A DNA stretch of 64,000 bases from Rapana venosa (GCA_028751875.1 CM054153.1:23849458-23913457); one strand, 5' to 3'; numbered from the stretch's first letter, positions 10,993 to 22,611 are shown. Numbers and translations are program-made. Notes: generated by a model from the letters alone, not told the origin.

Positions 10993-11335
10993 GTAGAGGG
11001 AGAGAGAGAGTGTGTGTGTGTGTGTGAGAGAGATGTGTGTGGGGGTGTGTGTGTTGAGAGAGAGTGTGTGTGTGTGTAGAGAGATGTGTGTGTGTGTGAG
11101 AGAGAGTGTGTGTGTGGTAGAGAGATAGAGAGAGAGAGAGAGAGAGTGTGTGTGTGAGAGAGAGAGAGAGAGAGGTGTGTGAGAGAGGAGAGAGAGTGTG
11201 TGTGTGAGAGGAGAGAGAAAAGTGTGTGTGATGGAGAGAGAGAAGAGAGAGAGAGTGGAGTGTGTGTGTGTGAGTGTGAGTGAGACCGTGTGTGTGTGAG
11301 GAGAGAGAGTGTGTGAGTGTGTGTATGTGTGTGGT
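10965..11335. repeat. Alternating (GA)n/(GT)n array
   Basis: At least ten short GA blocks alternate with short GT blocks over about 370 bases. The purine strand and the alternating purine-pyrimidine strand therefore interleave. Confidence 0.9.
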
Positions 11336-11614
11336 GATCTATTTCTGGTGTGTGTGCGCTTGTGTGAGTTTGCGTGTGTGTGCGTGCGCGCGCGCGTGCA
11401 TGCGTGTGTGTGTGTTGTTGTTGTTTTGTTTTGCTTTCGATTTCTTTATGTGGTTTTTCTTTTATAAAGACAAAGCTTTACCTGCAAGAAACAAAACCAA
11501 ACTATACAACTAGCAACGGTTTAAAAACAAAAAACACGCACAAACGAAAAAGTAGCACTTTAGAACAAGTGTTAGCGGTAGTTTATGTGGAACACTTGTG
11601 CAATTTTAGAAACC

Positions 11615-11615
11615 A

Positions 11616-11689
<74 letters not shown>

Positions 11690-11717
11690 TTCAGTCTCTC
11701 CCTCCTTTTCTCTTCCT

Positions 11718-11779
<62 letters not shown>

Positions 11780-11900
11780 CTCCACCTCCTCCTCCTCGTT
11801 TTAGTCTCTTTCTCCCTTTTATCTCTCCACCCCCCCACCCCCCTCTCTTCCTCCTTTTAGTTTGTCTCTCCTTCCCCCATTTATCTCTTCTCTTCTCTCT

Positions 11901-11964
<64 letters not shown>

Positions 11965-11995
11965 TCTCTCTCTCTCTCTCCTCTGTCTGTCTGTC

Positions 11996-12078
<83 letters not shown>

Positions 12079-12090
12079 ACTTTGCGAGCA
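11615..12090. repeat. Long (CT)n tracts
   Basis: Three main (CT)n tracts (11621-11688, 11719-11776 and 11897-12075) separated by CT-rich spacers. Ser/Leu or Arg/Glu frames here are not genes. Confidence 0.95.
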
Positions 12091-12119
12091 CACGGTAGCG
12101 AAATGGGTTAATCTAGCGT

Positions 12120-12206
12120 TCGGTCATTTTTTCTTTCTTTCTTTCTTTCTTTCTTCGTTTTGAAACCTCAACGGTTTGCCGTGTGTGTGTGGTGTGTGTG
12201 TGTGTA

Positions 12207-12237
<31 letters not shown>

Positions 12238-12537
12238 GTGTGTTGTGTGTGTGTGTAGGAGGATGAGGAGGAGGTGGGGTAGGCCTATTGACATGACGTA
12301 CTCGTGTATGTATGTACGTTGTCGCCTGTGAAAAGCTCCTGAAAGACCCAGGTGTCTTGTCTGGTCTGGTGGTGTCCGTCAAATCACAAGAGTTATTTTG
12401 TTGTTTGTTGTTGTTGATTTTCTAGCCTGAAGGATTTTGGATCAAGAGAGACGGACTGAGAGAGAAGGAGAGAGAGAGGGAGAGAGAGGAAAGAATTGAG
12501 GTATGTTTTGTTGTGGGGTTTTTGTTTTTTTCGAGGT

Positions 12538-12592
<55 letters not shown>

Positions 12593-12600
12593 GAGGTAAG
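12120..12600. repeat. (TTTC)n, (GT)n and (GA)n runs
   Basis: (TTTC)n near 12130-12155, (GT)n at 12180-12256 and (GA)n at 12540-12590, with unremarkable sequence between. No gene is seen. Confidence 0.8.
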
Positions 12601-13234
12601 TGGTTGGTTGGTTGGTTGGTTGGTTGGCTGGTAGTTTAGGATGCTTCGATTAGAAGTGTCAGGTAGGTTAGTGTTTGTGTGTTGTGTGTGTGCGCGCGCG
12701 CGTGGGCATGTGTGTTGGTTGGTTGGTTAAGGATGCTTTGATCAGAAATGTCAGGTAGGTTAGTGTGTGTGCTTGTGTTGTGTGTGTGTGTGTGTCTGTG
12801 TGTGTGTTGGTTGGTTTGTTTAGGATGCTTTGATCAGAAATGTCAGGTAGGTTTGTGTTTGGTGATTGCGCGTGTGTGTGTTTATTTACTTTTTTTTTTA
12901 AATCTTTTCTATGGAGGATAATGGAATTAGCACTTATGTACTTTTTTACATCCAGTCCCCGTGTGTATGCGGTTTTGTAAGTTCTGTCATCTGTTCCCAC
13001 CGGCACACAATGGCCTACTCTTACGAAAAGCGGAAGAGGATTTAACGTGTGCACAAGATGTTCTGCGTGCGTTCGCACACGGGGCCTCGGTTTATAGTCT
13101 CATCCGAAGGACTTTTGGGGAGAATGGAGTCTGCACTGATGCTAACTCCATGGGAAAATACCCCTTGAACGGGAATCGAACCCGGGTCGTCAGATTGCGA
13201 GCGCAATGTTCTAACCACTAGGCTACCCCGTCCC

Positions 13235-13299
<65 letters not shown>

Positions 13300-13735
13300 A
13301 TGCGCGCTCTTGCGTGTGTGTCTGTGTGTTGGTTGGTTAGTTTAGGATGCTTTGATCAGAAATGTCAGGTAGGTTTGTGTTGGGGGGTTGCGCGCGCGCG
13401 CGCGTGTGTGTGTTCATGTGTGTGCGCGTGTGTGTGTGCATGTGTGTGTGCATGTGTTGTGTGTGTTGGTTGGCTGGTTTAGGATGCTTTAATTAGAAAT
13501 ATCAGGTAGGTTTGTGTTTGGGGGTCGTGTTATGTGTTTGTGTTGGGGGCTCGTGTGTGTGTGTGTGTGTGTGTGTGTTGGCTGGTTGGCTGGTTCAGGA
13601 TGCTTTGATCAGAAATATAAGATAGGTTTGTGTTTGGTGGTCGTGTGTGTTCATGTGTGTGTGTGTGTTGGTTGGTTGGTTAGTGTAGGATGCTTTGATT
13701 AGAAATATCAGGTAGGTTTGTGTTAGGGGGTCGTG
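12601..13735 (+). repeat. Compound minisatellite, seven units, split by a SINE
   Basis: A unit GGTTGGTT, TTAGGATGCTTTGATCAGAA, ATGTCAGGTAGGTTTGTGTT plus a variable GT/CG microsatellite recurs near 12635, 12725, 12815, 13335, 13475, 13585 and 13678. The SINE at 12884-13235 sits between the third and fourth units. It must therefore have inserted after the array existed, or been carried within it. Confidence 0.85.
12884..13235 (-). mobile_element. SINE family A copy, tRNA head to 3' end
   Basis: Near full-length minus-strand copy. Box A-like TAGCCTAGTGGTTAGA maps to about 13210-13225 and box B-like GGGTTCGATTCCC to about 13171-13183. The central domain (GGATGAGACTATAAACCGAG) and the TATTCC-containing 3' part follow. 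It lies inside a minisatellite array. It has no L2-like tail: the 3' end runs into an A/T-rich stretch near 12884-12905. Confidence 0.85.
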
Positions 13736-14044
13736 TGGGGGGGGGGGGGGGGGGGGGGAGATTGTTTCTGGGTGCTATATTGGTACTTAGCAAAGAGAGT
13801 GACTGAGAGAGAGGGTGTTAAATATGGTAGTGGTTGGGGTTTTTTTGTTTTCTTTACCTGCTTCGTTTTGTGATCTCATTAAGGTGGCACATTCATGCAT
13901 ACCCTGCAAGCGTACGCACCGTGAGGTATACACGCATGCACACGTCGTGCGCGCATACACACAGGCACACGCGTTCGCATGCGTACATACACGCAGGCAC
14001 ACTTACGCACGTACACACAACCTGCATACCCGCACACAGACACA

Positions 14045-14092
<48 letters not shown>

Positions 14093-14376
14093 TCACAATG
14101 CACACAAAAACTTAGAATGCAAGTGCACAAGATATAGACTTACACACGCACTCGTGCCTATACACGCGCGCGCGCGCACACAAACACAACACGCACGCAC
14201 GCACACACACACACTCAAATACACACACACACACACACATGCACGCACGCATACACACACACGCACGCACGCATACACACACACACACACAGAGAAACGA
14301 AAAACATATGTCAGTGGAATACTGATTTTCAGCTGTCAGTTTTGTATTTCAGCAGTAGTGTTGTTTCATTTTTGCG

Positions 14377-14450
<74 letters not shown>

Positions 14451-14471
14451 TGAGAGAGAGAGAGAGAGTAT

Positions 14472-14500
<29 letters not shown>
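13736..14500. repeat. Poly-G, AC/CGCA array and (GT)n tract
   Basis: G run at 13737-13758; unremarkable DNA to 13910; then AC- and CGCA-rich DNA to 14295; then (GT)n at 14380-14450 and (GA)n to 14503. The frame of 212 codons across this region is repeat translation. Confidence 0.8.
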
Positions 14501-14504
<4 letters not shown>

Positions 14505-14640
14505 CAAATATGCAAGTTTGTGTGTGGTGTGTATGAGACAAATATGCAAGTTTTTCTCTGTGTGTATGTGTGTGTGTGTGTAAGAGAGTTTGGGTATTTG
14601 TTTAATATATACGTAAGAGAAAAATGCAAGTTTGAGTCTG
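14505..14640 (+). repeat. Three copies of an ATGCAAGTTT motif
   Basis: GACAAATATGCAAGTTTG, GACAAATATGCAAGTTTT and GAGAAAAATGCAAGTTTG occur near 14503, 14537 and 14617, separated by GT-rich DNA. Confidence 0.7.
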
Positions 14641-14814
14641 CGTGTGCGCGTGCGAGCGCCCGTGCATGCGCGTGTGAATATCTTATCCATGTGCGAACAA
14701 GTGAGCAGTCAAACAACACTAGAATCGTGTGGTATACTTATCAAACAGAAATTCCCCCGAAAAATGACATGAAAAACCTTTTTACCTTACCCGGGCGTCG
14801 CGTGAAACTTGGGG

Positions 14815-15030
14815 TTTTTGTTTTTTTTTTGTTTTTTTTTTGTTTGTGTGGTTTGTAAGTGTGTGTGTTGTGTTTTGTTGTGTGTGTTGTGTGTGTGTGT
14901 GTGGTGTGTGTTTGAAGTGTGGGGTTTTTGTTTTAAGGTGTTAATTTGGGGTGAGGGGTGGGTTTGGGGGGGGGGGTGGTAGGGGGGGGTGGGGTGGGGG
15001 AGGGGGGGGGTGGGGTGAAAGGGGGAAAAA
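14815..15030. repeat. T/GT-rich and G-rich low-complexity DNA
   Basis: T runs and GT repeats, then G runs with single T interruptions to about 15025. Confidence 0.75.
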
Positions 15031-15349
15031 GGAGTGTGTGTTTGCGTGTGTCTGTTTTGGTGTGGCTCGTGCGTGCGCGTGTTTGTATGTGTATTTTGAT
15101 GTGTGTGGGGGGCGAGCGCCCGTGCATGCCGTGGAATTTTTACCCCATGTGCAAAACAATGGCATTCAAAAAAACAAAAATAGTGTACAAACCAGAAATA
15201 AATAAAAAATACAAAAAGAAACTTCCCCCAAAATGAATGCAAACCTTTTAAACCCTGTCATGGAAACAAAACTGGGACGTAGACAAATTGGATTGATTAC
15301 AAAAAAATTTCTTCATCCTGTCACCTTTTTTCTCTTTTCTCGTGTGTTT

Positions 15350-15790
15350 TTTGAATGTGTGTGTGTGTGTGAGTGTGAGTGTAGGTTGTTGTGTAGAGAG
15401 AGTTGTGTGTGTGTGTAAAGTGTGTGTGATTGTAAGAAAAGCGCCGCGGTGTGGTGTGGAGAGAGAGAGATGGTGTGTGTGTGATGTGTAAAAGAGAGTG
15501 TGTGTGCGTGTGTTGTATGTGTGTGTGGCTGTGCGTGCGCGTGTATGTTTTTGTATCATTTTGTATGGTGTGTTACTTCCTTTTCCCCTCCCCCCCTTCT
15601 TTTCCTCTCTTCTTTCTTCTCTCGTTTCTTTCTCCTCTCTTTTCTCTCCTCTTTTTCCCCCTCTTCTCTCTCTCTCCTCCCCCTTTTCCCCCCTCCCCCT
15701 CCTCTTCCCTCCCCTCCTTCCTCCCCCCCCCCCTCCTCCTCCCTTTCCCTCCCTCCTCCCTCCCCCCCCTCTCTTCTCTCGCTTTTTTTA
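15350..15790. repeat. GT/GA block followed by polypyrimidine block
   Basis: GT- and GA-rich DNA to 15560, then nearly pure C/T from 15585 to 15790. No gene is seen. Confidence 0.8.
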
Positions 15791-15984
15791 CAAAGGTCTA
15801 GTTCTGTTCAGGTCTGGCTTTTCTCTTTTATCATCTTTCATCTGTGGCGAAAAAAGCACAGAACCCCCACTTGTAAATTAAAAAGAGATTTCCCCTTGCA
15901 CCCCCGTGCAGTGCGATAGGAATTTATATCGGTTTTGTAATTATGTGGATCTGACAGTAATGCGGTAAAATGTTTATTTTTGTA

Positions 15985-16985
15985 GCAGCGGGGGTGCAGC
16001 AGTAGCGTAGCGCAGAAGCAGTAGCGATAGAGCAAAAGCGTAGCGATGCGAGAAGCTTTCGATAAAAGCAGTAGCGTAGCGCAGAAGCAGTAGTGTAGCA
16101 GCAGAAGCGTGCGATACAGAAGCATAGCGATAGCAGCAGAAGAGTAGCGATGCAGCGAAGTGAAGCGCGAAGCAGTGTTAGCAGAGAAGCAGAATGATGC
16201 AGCAGAAGCGTAGTGATAAGCGAAGCGTGCGATGCAGCGAAGTATAGCAGCGAACTGTGATGAAGCAGTAGTGAAGCGGGTGATAGCAGCAGAGTGATAG
16301 CAGCAAAAGCGTAGCTTTCGGCAAAAAGCGTAGTGATTTTCGAGAAGCGTAGGATGCAGCAGAAGCAGAGCGTAGCAACAGAAGCGTAGGATAGGCAGAA
16401 GCAGTAGCGATACAGCAAAGCATGTAGGGATGCAGCAAAAGTGATAGAGAGAAGCAGTGCGATATAGCAGAAGCAGTGTGATGCAGCAGAAGCATAGGAT
16501 AGCAGCGAAGAGAGAGCGATGCAGAGAAGCAGTAGGATGCAGCAGAAGCAGTAGCGTACCAGCAAAAGGTAGCGTCCAGCGAAGTGATAGAGAAGCTTTA
16601 GTGCTATCGCAAAAGCAGTAGTAGCAGGGAAGCGTAGTGTAGCCAGAAGCAGTAGCGTGCAGCAAAAGCGTAGCGATAGCGCAGAATTTATGCAGAGAAG
16701 AGGCGATAGGGGCAGAAGCAGTAGCGATAGCGGCAAAAGCAGTGCGATAGCAGCAGAAGCAGTAGTGATAGCAGCAAAAAGCAGAGCGCTAGCAGAGAAG
16801 CAGTGCGCTAGCGCAAAAGCAGTAGTGATAGCAGAGAACAGTAGCGATGGGCAGAAGCAGTAGCGTTTAAGCAGAAGCAATAGTGTTTGCAGCAGAAAGC
16901 AGTAGGTTTGGAAAGCGGGGTGCGTGCAGCAAAAGCGTAGTGATAGCGAAAAGAGAAGACGAGTAGGAGTGTGTAGCAGCAAAGA
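15985..16985. repeat. Noisy 1-kb minisatellite based on GCAGAAGCAGTAGCGATA
   Basis: About 1 kb is built from degenerate units close to GCAGAAGCAGTAGCGATA and AGCAAAAGCGTAGCGATAG. The period varies around 18-22 bases, with frequent one- and two-base indels. All three minus frames are therefore largely open (up to 352 codons, Leu/Ala/Ser/Phe/Cys-rich), but the frame changes from unit to unit and no protein family is recognisable. I treat it as non-coding satellite DNA. Confidence 0.85.
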
Positions 16986-17023
16986 GTAAATTCTGATGTT
17001 ATGTTATGGAATAGGTTTGGTTT

Positions 17024-17070
17024 TGGGGGGGGGGGGGGGGGTTGGGGGGGGGGGGGGGGGGGGGGGGAGG
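17024..17070. repeat. G homopolymers
   Basis: Two long G runs separated by a TT. Confidence 0.95.
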
Positions 17071-17384
17071 GGATCGTGTGTGGGGGTCGGGTTTTCGCTT
17101 TTGAATTGATTTGAAAATTCATTTTTTTGATAGGGTATTTGAAAATGCAAACGTGGCATTGCGCGCGCAAGGCTACACGCGTACACCTCGCCGCCAAAAA
17201 AGCACGCAAACGCGCAGAAAACCCCCAGCATAATGCACGATACATACACGCGGCGGCAAAAACACAAGAGCATAACACAATACGCATTTACATACATACA
17301 CGATTATTTTACATAATGCATCGCAATACATACTACAAAAGATACCCCTGCGACATCATCATACATAATACTACTACTCCCTCT

Positions 17385-17735
17385 CATACACGATACCAAC
17401 TAAAACATACATACCACACCCCCAAAACACACACACCACAAAAACCCACAAACACACCCCCCACACACACCAAAACCCCTCAATGTACCATTGGAAATAA
17501 AAAAATTTTACTTGACTTGACTTACACACACACATCAACACCACACACCCATCACCAACACACCACACACAAAACACACCAACACCCCACACACACACAC
17601 ACACCACACCAAACACACATCAAGTACCATCTGGAAAAAAAAACTTGACTTCCTCAACACACACACACACACACACACACACCACACACACACACACCAC
17701 TCCCCCAACCACCACCACCACATCCCCCCCCCCCC
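17385..17735. repeat. AC-rich DNA with two short ACTTGACTT elements
   Basis: CACACC-rich DNA contains TGTACCATTGGAAATAAAAA then TTACTTGACTTGACTT near 17483-17523. A related AGTACCATCTGGAAAAAAAA then ACTTGACTTCC lies near 17621-17652. Similar pieces in the other orientation are at 22800-22855 and 37055-37105, so this is another short dispersed repeat. Confidence 0.7.
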
Positions 17736-18117
17736 CTCCCTCCCTCCGCCCTTTCCTTAGTAAACTTCCAAGGTTAGTATGCAAAGTTCAGGAGGGTAGG
17801 TTTACATCCCCCTGTTACTGGGGTTTCGCGGGTACAGTCAGTACAGAGAAGAGAGAAGAGTAGGCTAGCACTTTTCCTGTCAGGTCGGGGTCTTTGACCG
17901 TTTAAATTTTTCTTCAGTGGAGTCGCCCGCTTCGATATTCCCTGTGTCACACGCGGCGTGTACGCACACACAAAGCGGGGAGAGAGGAGGAAAAGGGGGA
18001 GAGGGGAAGGAGAGAGAGAGGGGATTTATATGTGGGTGGATGGGTGGATAGACTCACAACGACAGGCAGGGAAGCGGCAGACAGGCAGACAGGCAGGTAA
18101 ATCCCGAAGACAGCACA

Positions 18118-18345
18118 GAAGATAGTAGATAGATAGATAGATAGATAGAAGATAGATAGATAGATATAGATAGATAGATTAGATTGATAGATTAGATAGA
18201 TAGGTAGATAGATAGACAGACAGACAGAAGAGATAGATGGATGGATGGATAGATAGAATAGATAGAACGGGCGGGCGGATGGGTGGGTGGGTGGGTGAGT
18301 GAATGGGTAGATAGGTAGGTAGGTAGGTAGATAGATACTCATATG
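18118..18345. repeat. (TAGA)n / (GGTG)n tetranucleotide array
   Basis: Imperfect GATA-type tetranucleotides with GGAT, GGTG and TAGG variants. Minus-strand frames are Tyr/Leu/Ser/Ile repeats. Confidence 0.9.
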
Positions 18346-18859
18346 CCCTCTGCAGTTGAAACAGAACTTATTAAACAGAGCATCTTACGTACGTATGAAC
18401 AACAATCATCATCAACAGCATATCAACAACAAGTTTAAAGCCTACATATACTGTGGCTCCAAAGACATCATTAGTTATGACGAGACTGGTGGACAGAATG
18501 CAATGACCCTTATCTCCATGATACTGTTCAGTGATGTTATCATTCTTGGTCCATTTTACACGAAGAACAGAATTTAAGAAAGGAAAGAAAACCAAATCTG
18601 CCCTCTAATACTTGATTTTTTTTTCCTCGCATACTTTTTTTTTCTGAAAGGATATGAATATATTGTTTCATGGTAGTATTAAAAGTATGTTCGTGTATAA
18701 CTTAACTTTCACTTCATTGTTCACCATATTACCAGATAATATGCGTATCTCCTCGATTATGGGCGCAAGCAGGCTTGCAAAAAAACACAAAAACGGATTT
18801 AAACTATTATCGCTGTTGTTGTTCTTCTTCTTGTTATCATTGTCATTATTGGTGGTGGT

Positions 18860-18860
18860 T

Positions 18861-18894
<34 letters not shown>

Positions 18895-18947
18895 AAGTTG
18901 TAGTAGTAGTAGTAGTAGTTGTTGTTGTTGTTGTTGTGGTAGTAGTA
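18860..18947. repeat. (TAG)n and (GTT)n array
   Basis: (TAG)n followed by (GTT)n, directly abutting the SINE at 18948-19244. Confidence 0.9.
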
Positions 18948-19244
18948 AAGGTAAAGGTGTCCCATAACCTATATGGTCGTAGGGGAGCGAGGCGTCAGAG
19001 ACCTCACTTCTCTAGGGCCAGCATACCGAGGGCGGCGCCCATCTCCTCTCCCTCGCTGCTTTATACCTTCCCTGACCCTAAAGAGGGCAGGTACCCATTT
19101 ACAGCTGGGTGAACTGGGGGACTGTATTGAAGCCAAGGCGCGCAAAAGGTCGCCCATCCAAGTGATACAAAAGCACGCTCGATGCTGCTTAACCTTAGCT
19201 GGGGGAAAGCGAGTGCTTCTGACCACTGAGCTATCCCGTCCCCC
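18948..19244 (-). mobile_element. Chimeric tRNA/5S SINE (family S), copy 1
   Basis: On the minus strand it begins GGGACGGGATAGCTCAGTGG, a tRNA-like head with a box A-type segment. It continues into AAGGTTAAGCAGCATCGAGC and a variant of the 5S box C block, at about 19148-19205. 5S rRNA carries AAGCTAAGCAGGGTCGGG and TACTTGGATGGGAGACCG at the equivalent positions (family knowledge). The remaining body ends GGTTATGGGACACCTTTACC. TAG trinucleotides flank both ends, so it appears to have inserted into a (TAG)n tract. Confidence 0.8.
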
Positions 19245-19480
19245 AGTAGTAGTAGTTGTATCATAATCATCATCATCATTTTTATTATCATTAGTTTTAT
19301 TATCATTGATGTTGATATTTTTATTATTTTTCATTATCATCATTGCTGTTAGTAAGCAGCAGCAGTAGTAGTAGTAGTAGTAGTAGTGGTAGTGGTAGTA
19401 GTAGTAGTAGCAGTAATAGCTGTAGTACTAGTAGCAGTAGTAGTAGTAGTAGTAGTAGTACCATTATTAATGTGTTAGTA
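19245..19480. repeat. (TAG)n, (CAT)n and mixed trinucleotides
   Basis: Trinucleotide runs on the other side of the family S SINE: TAGTAG, ATCATC, TTATTA and CAGTAG. Confidence 0.85.
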
Positions 19481-19765
19481 CAGTACAGTAGATCACAATC
19501 TAATACAGAATACGACACGGTATACATTGCAACTGTAAGTTAGCACAAAAACCATAGAGTTTCTAAAAGAACACACTATAAAACCGTACAGCCTATGACA
19601 ATGTACGGCTTTGTGATTCACCGTATTCCTGCAACCCCTTTTGGCTTCCTGTATGGGCTAGCATTGATTTTAAAACAAGTGCTGCATTGTACTTCGCGAC
19701 GCGGCCGCACGATTAAAATCGGTATTGTATGTTGTCTTGAATGATATTAGGTGAATCTGCGATGA
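19481..19765. other. No gene seen
   Basis: Unremarkable, moderately AT-rich sequence without recognisable motifs. Confidence 0.4.
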
Positions 19766-19769
19766 ATCA

Positions 19770-19817
19770 AGAGAGACAGAGAGAGAGAGAGATGGGGGCT
19801 GGTAGGGGAGGGGGGGG

Positions 19818-19854
<37 letters not shown>

Positions 19855-19975
19855 CAGAGAGAGAGAGAGACCCACAAAAAGGCTATGAAGGAGGATGTCG
19901 AACTATCTAGTGCTTTAGTGAGTTAAGGAAAAGAGAGAGAGGGAGGGGAGGGGAGAGAGAGAGAGAAGATCAGAG
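19770..19975. repeat. (GA)n-rich tract
   Basis: GAGAGA and GGGAGG runs broken by short unique sequence. Confidence 0.85.
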
Positions 19976-20084
19976 CAACATCTCAACAAAGTTTATTAAT
20001 TTTGTAAGGAGAACCGTCGCCTACCAGAACTGAAACTTTAGGCGATAGCATGAGAGAGGGAGACAGGCGCATACGCATACGCAC

Positions 20085-20185
20085 ACACAATGATGACAAA
20101 ATTGACAAAACCGCATGCACGCGGGGACTGGATGTAAAAAAAAAAGAACATGGGTGCTTATTCCATTGCCCTTGATATAAAAGAA
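20085..20185 (+). mobile_element. SINE family A, 3' fragment
   Basis: Plus-strand fragment starting ACAATGATGACAAAATTGAC and running through GGGGACTGGATGTAAAAAAA to GTGCTTATTCCATTG and ATATAAAAG. This is the last 100 bases of family A. The head and central domain are absent. Confidence 0.75.
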
Positions 20186-20224
20186 TATATCATATCAATC
20201 AAAAAAGAATAAATCAAACACATA

Positions 20225-20542
20225 CATACACACACACACGCGCGCGCACACACAGAGAGAGAGAAAAGAGAGAGAGAGAGAGAGTGTTTGTATATTTTAC
20301 CTGGTCGAATAGAACAAAACTCTGACCAGATAACGTTAAGCCAACTGACTGACAGACAGACAGACAGGCAGACAAACAGACAGGCAGACAGACAGACTTA
20401 CCAAAGACAACTTGTGGTTGTTTTAGTGATAGCAAAATGAACGCTGTGTTATGTGCTTTCGAGGCAAAAAGAAAAACAAAGCATAAGCATATAGATATAT
20501 TTACACAATTAACTCGCAAACACATAGGCTACACATTGTCAG

Positions 20543-20609
<67 letters not shown>

Positions 20610-20746
20610 CCACACCTTTAAAAAAAATATTTTAGATTGATTGCTGGATCGGATTTTACAAAAAACTTTATGGTCATAATCGACTGTGAAGGTTGTTTGA
20701 ATTATCTCCGGGCGTTTTGGTATAAGAATGTACAGAGCAACACTCA

Positions 20747-20828
<82 letters not shown>

Positions 20829-21180
20829 CTCCCCTTCCTCCCTCTCTCTCCCCCTCTCTCTCCCTCCCCCTCCCTCTCCCCCCTCTCTCTCTCTCCCTCC
20901 CCTCCTCTCCCTCCCCCTCTCTCTCCCTCTCTTTCTCCCCCTCTCTCTCCCTCTCTCTCTCCCCTCTCTCTCCCTCCCCTCCTCTCTCTCCCTCTCCCCC
21001 TCTCCCTCTCTCCCTCCCCTCCTCTCTCCCCCCTATCTCCCTCCCCCTTCTCTCTCCCTCTCCCTCTCTTTCCCTCCCCATCTCTCTCTCCTCCCTCCTC
21101 TCTCTCTCCCTTTCCTCCCTCCCTCACCCCCTTTCCCTCCCTATCCCCCTCTCTCCCCCTTCCCTCTCTCTCTCTCTCAA
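20225..21180. repeat. AC, CAGA, GCAC and (CT)n arrays
   Basis: (AC)n/(GA)n at 20228-20284, CAGA tetranucleotides at 20350-20397, (AC)n passing into (CGCA)n at 20543-20610, then (CT)n and CCCTCT-type pyrimidine DNA at 20742-21178. Overlapping frames of up to 195 codons are Ser/Leu/Pro or Arg/Glu repeat translations. Confidence 0.9.
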
Positions 21181-21559
21181 TCGTTTTTCTTTTTCTTTTC
21201 TTTCCCGATAAAGCTTTTCAGTAACTAGGATTTTTTTTAAAGAAACACCTAAGAAGAAAAAGTGCACCCCAGTTTTTCCCCCTCCTTATCTCAACATCAC
21301 GTTTTGTCCACAGTGACTGATTAAAAGGAAAACGAAAGAGTGGAGGGGTTTGTTTTGGGGTTTTTTTGGTGGGGTTTTGGGGTGGGTTTTTGGTTTTTTT
21401 AGCTTGTATTTTTTTCCTTCTGTTTTTTGGTACTCAAAAGCTTTCCTTGTATTCTTGTTCTCTCGTTTGTACACACAGGCGTTTGTATGACTGCATAAGT
21501 CTGTGTCAACGCATACAAGCGTACACACGCGGTGAATGCAGGTATTTATTTTTTTATTT

Positions 21560-21720
21560 TTTTTATTTTATCTTATTCTTTTATATCGAGGATAATTGGA
21601 ATAAGCACTTAACGTGCCTTTTTTTTACATCCAGTCCCCGTGTGTATGCGATTTTGTAAATTCTGTCATCTGTTCCCACCGGCACACAATGGCCTACTCT
21701 TTACGAAAAGCGGAACAGGG
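21560..21720 (-). mobile_element. SINE family A, 3' fragment (left arm of foldback)
   Basis: Minus-strand 3' portion of family A, lacking the tRNA head. It stops after the GCGGAACAGG block and is directly followed by an inverted copy of its own last part. Confidence 0.8.
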
Positions 21721-21721
21721 A

Positions 21722-21774
21722 TTTCGTAAGAGTGGGCCATTGTGTGCTGGTGGGAACAGATGACAGAATTTGCA
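21722..21774 (+). mobile_element. Inverted SINE family A fragment (right arm of foldback)
   Basis: Reads TTTCGTAAGAGTGGGCCATT through TGGGAACAGATGACAGAATT, the reverse complement of 21655-21708 with about three differences. The 13-base spacer leaves a possible hairpin with a stem of about 53 base pairs. Confidence 0.85.
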
Positions 21775-21849
21775 GGTATTCATTCAGGTATGTATGCACA
21801 CGTGCACGCACATACATAACACATGCACGCGCGGCAGACGCGCGTACAC

Positions 21850-21850
21850 A

Positions 21851-21901
<51 letters not shown>

Positions 21902-21943
21902 TCATACATGACACATTCTCTCTTTCTCTCCCTTCTCCTCTCT

Positions 21944-21993
<50 letters not shown>

Positions 21994-22060
21994 GTCTGTC
22001 TGTCTGTCTCGGTCACACACACACTATCCTCACTCTCTCTCTCACTCTATCACATCTCTC
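21850..22060. repeat. (AC)n and (CT)n arrays
   Basis: (AC)n at 21851-21895, (CT)n at 21936-21990, then CTGT and AC runs. Translations of these are not genes. Confidence 0.9.
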
Positions 22061-22524
22061 TTCATCCATCCCTCTCTCCTGCTCCTCATCCATCACTCCT
22101 CTCTCACTTCATGTCGTGTCTGTCTGTCGTACAGTACACACTATCACTCCACACACATATTACACACACACACAAATCGCGCGCGCGCGTAACACAACAC
22201 CAAACACACACACACTCAACACACAACACACACACGAAAAAAAACCTGCACTTTAATAGCTTTGTCCTTTTAGCGTATAAGTGAGCGAGCTGTCAGTCAT
22301 TATAGAGAATCGGCTGACCTATATTTTTCTGTTGAAAACGCAAATGATATATTAAAAAGAAGAAGAAAATCTAGTATTGTAGGGTGTCCTATAATTATAT
22401 CTAGAGCAGCATATCTTAGCTTTCACCAATGTTATTTCGGATGACAATATAAACAGTAACTGATCTTGTGTACGACCGCGTGATTGTCTTACGTCATTAT
22501 TAGTTCATCATTTTTGGTGTATTG

Positions 22525-22611
22525 TGTGTGCGTGTTGTGTGTGTGTGTGTGTACACGAAGCGCACGTAATACTATCTTGAGTACATTCTAGTGTCCCTTC
22601 AATTGTGGTGC

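Noticed and set aside
13160..13235. A functional tRNA gene
   Set aside because: Box A and B are present, but the sequence continues into a SINE body repeated many times, and no intact cloverleaf was seen.
15838..16982. Minus-strand open frames of 105, 275 and 352 codons
   Set aside because: They overlap in different frames across a degenerate minisatellite with no stops; composition follows the repeat unit.
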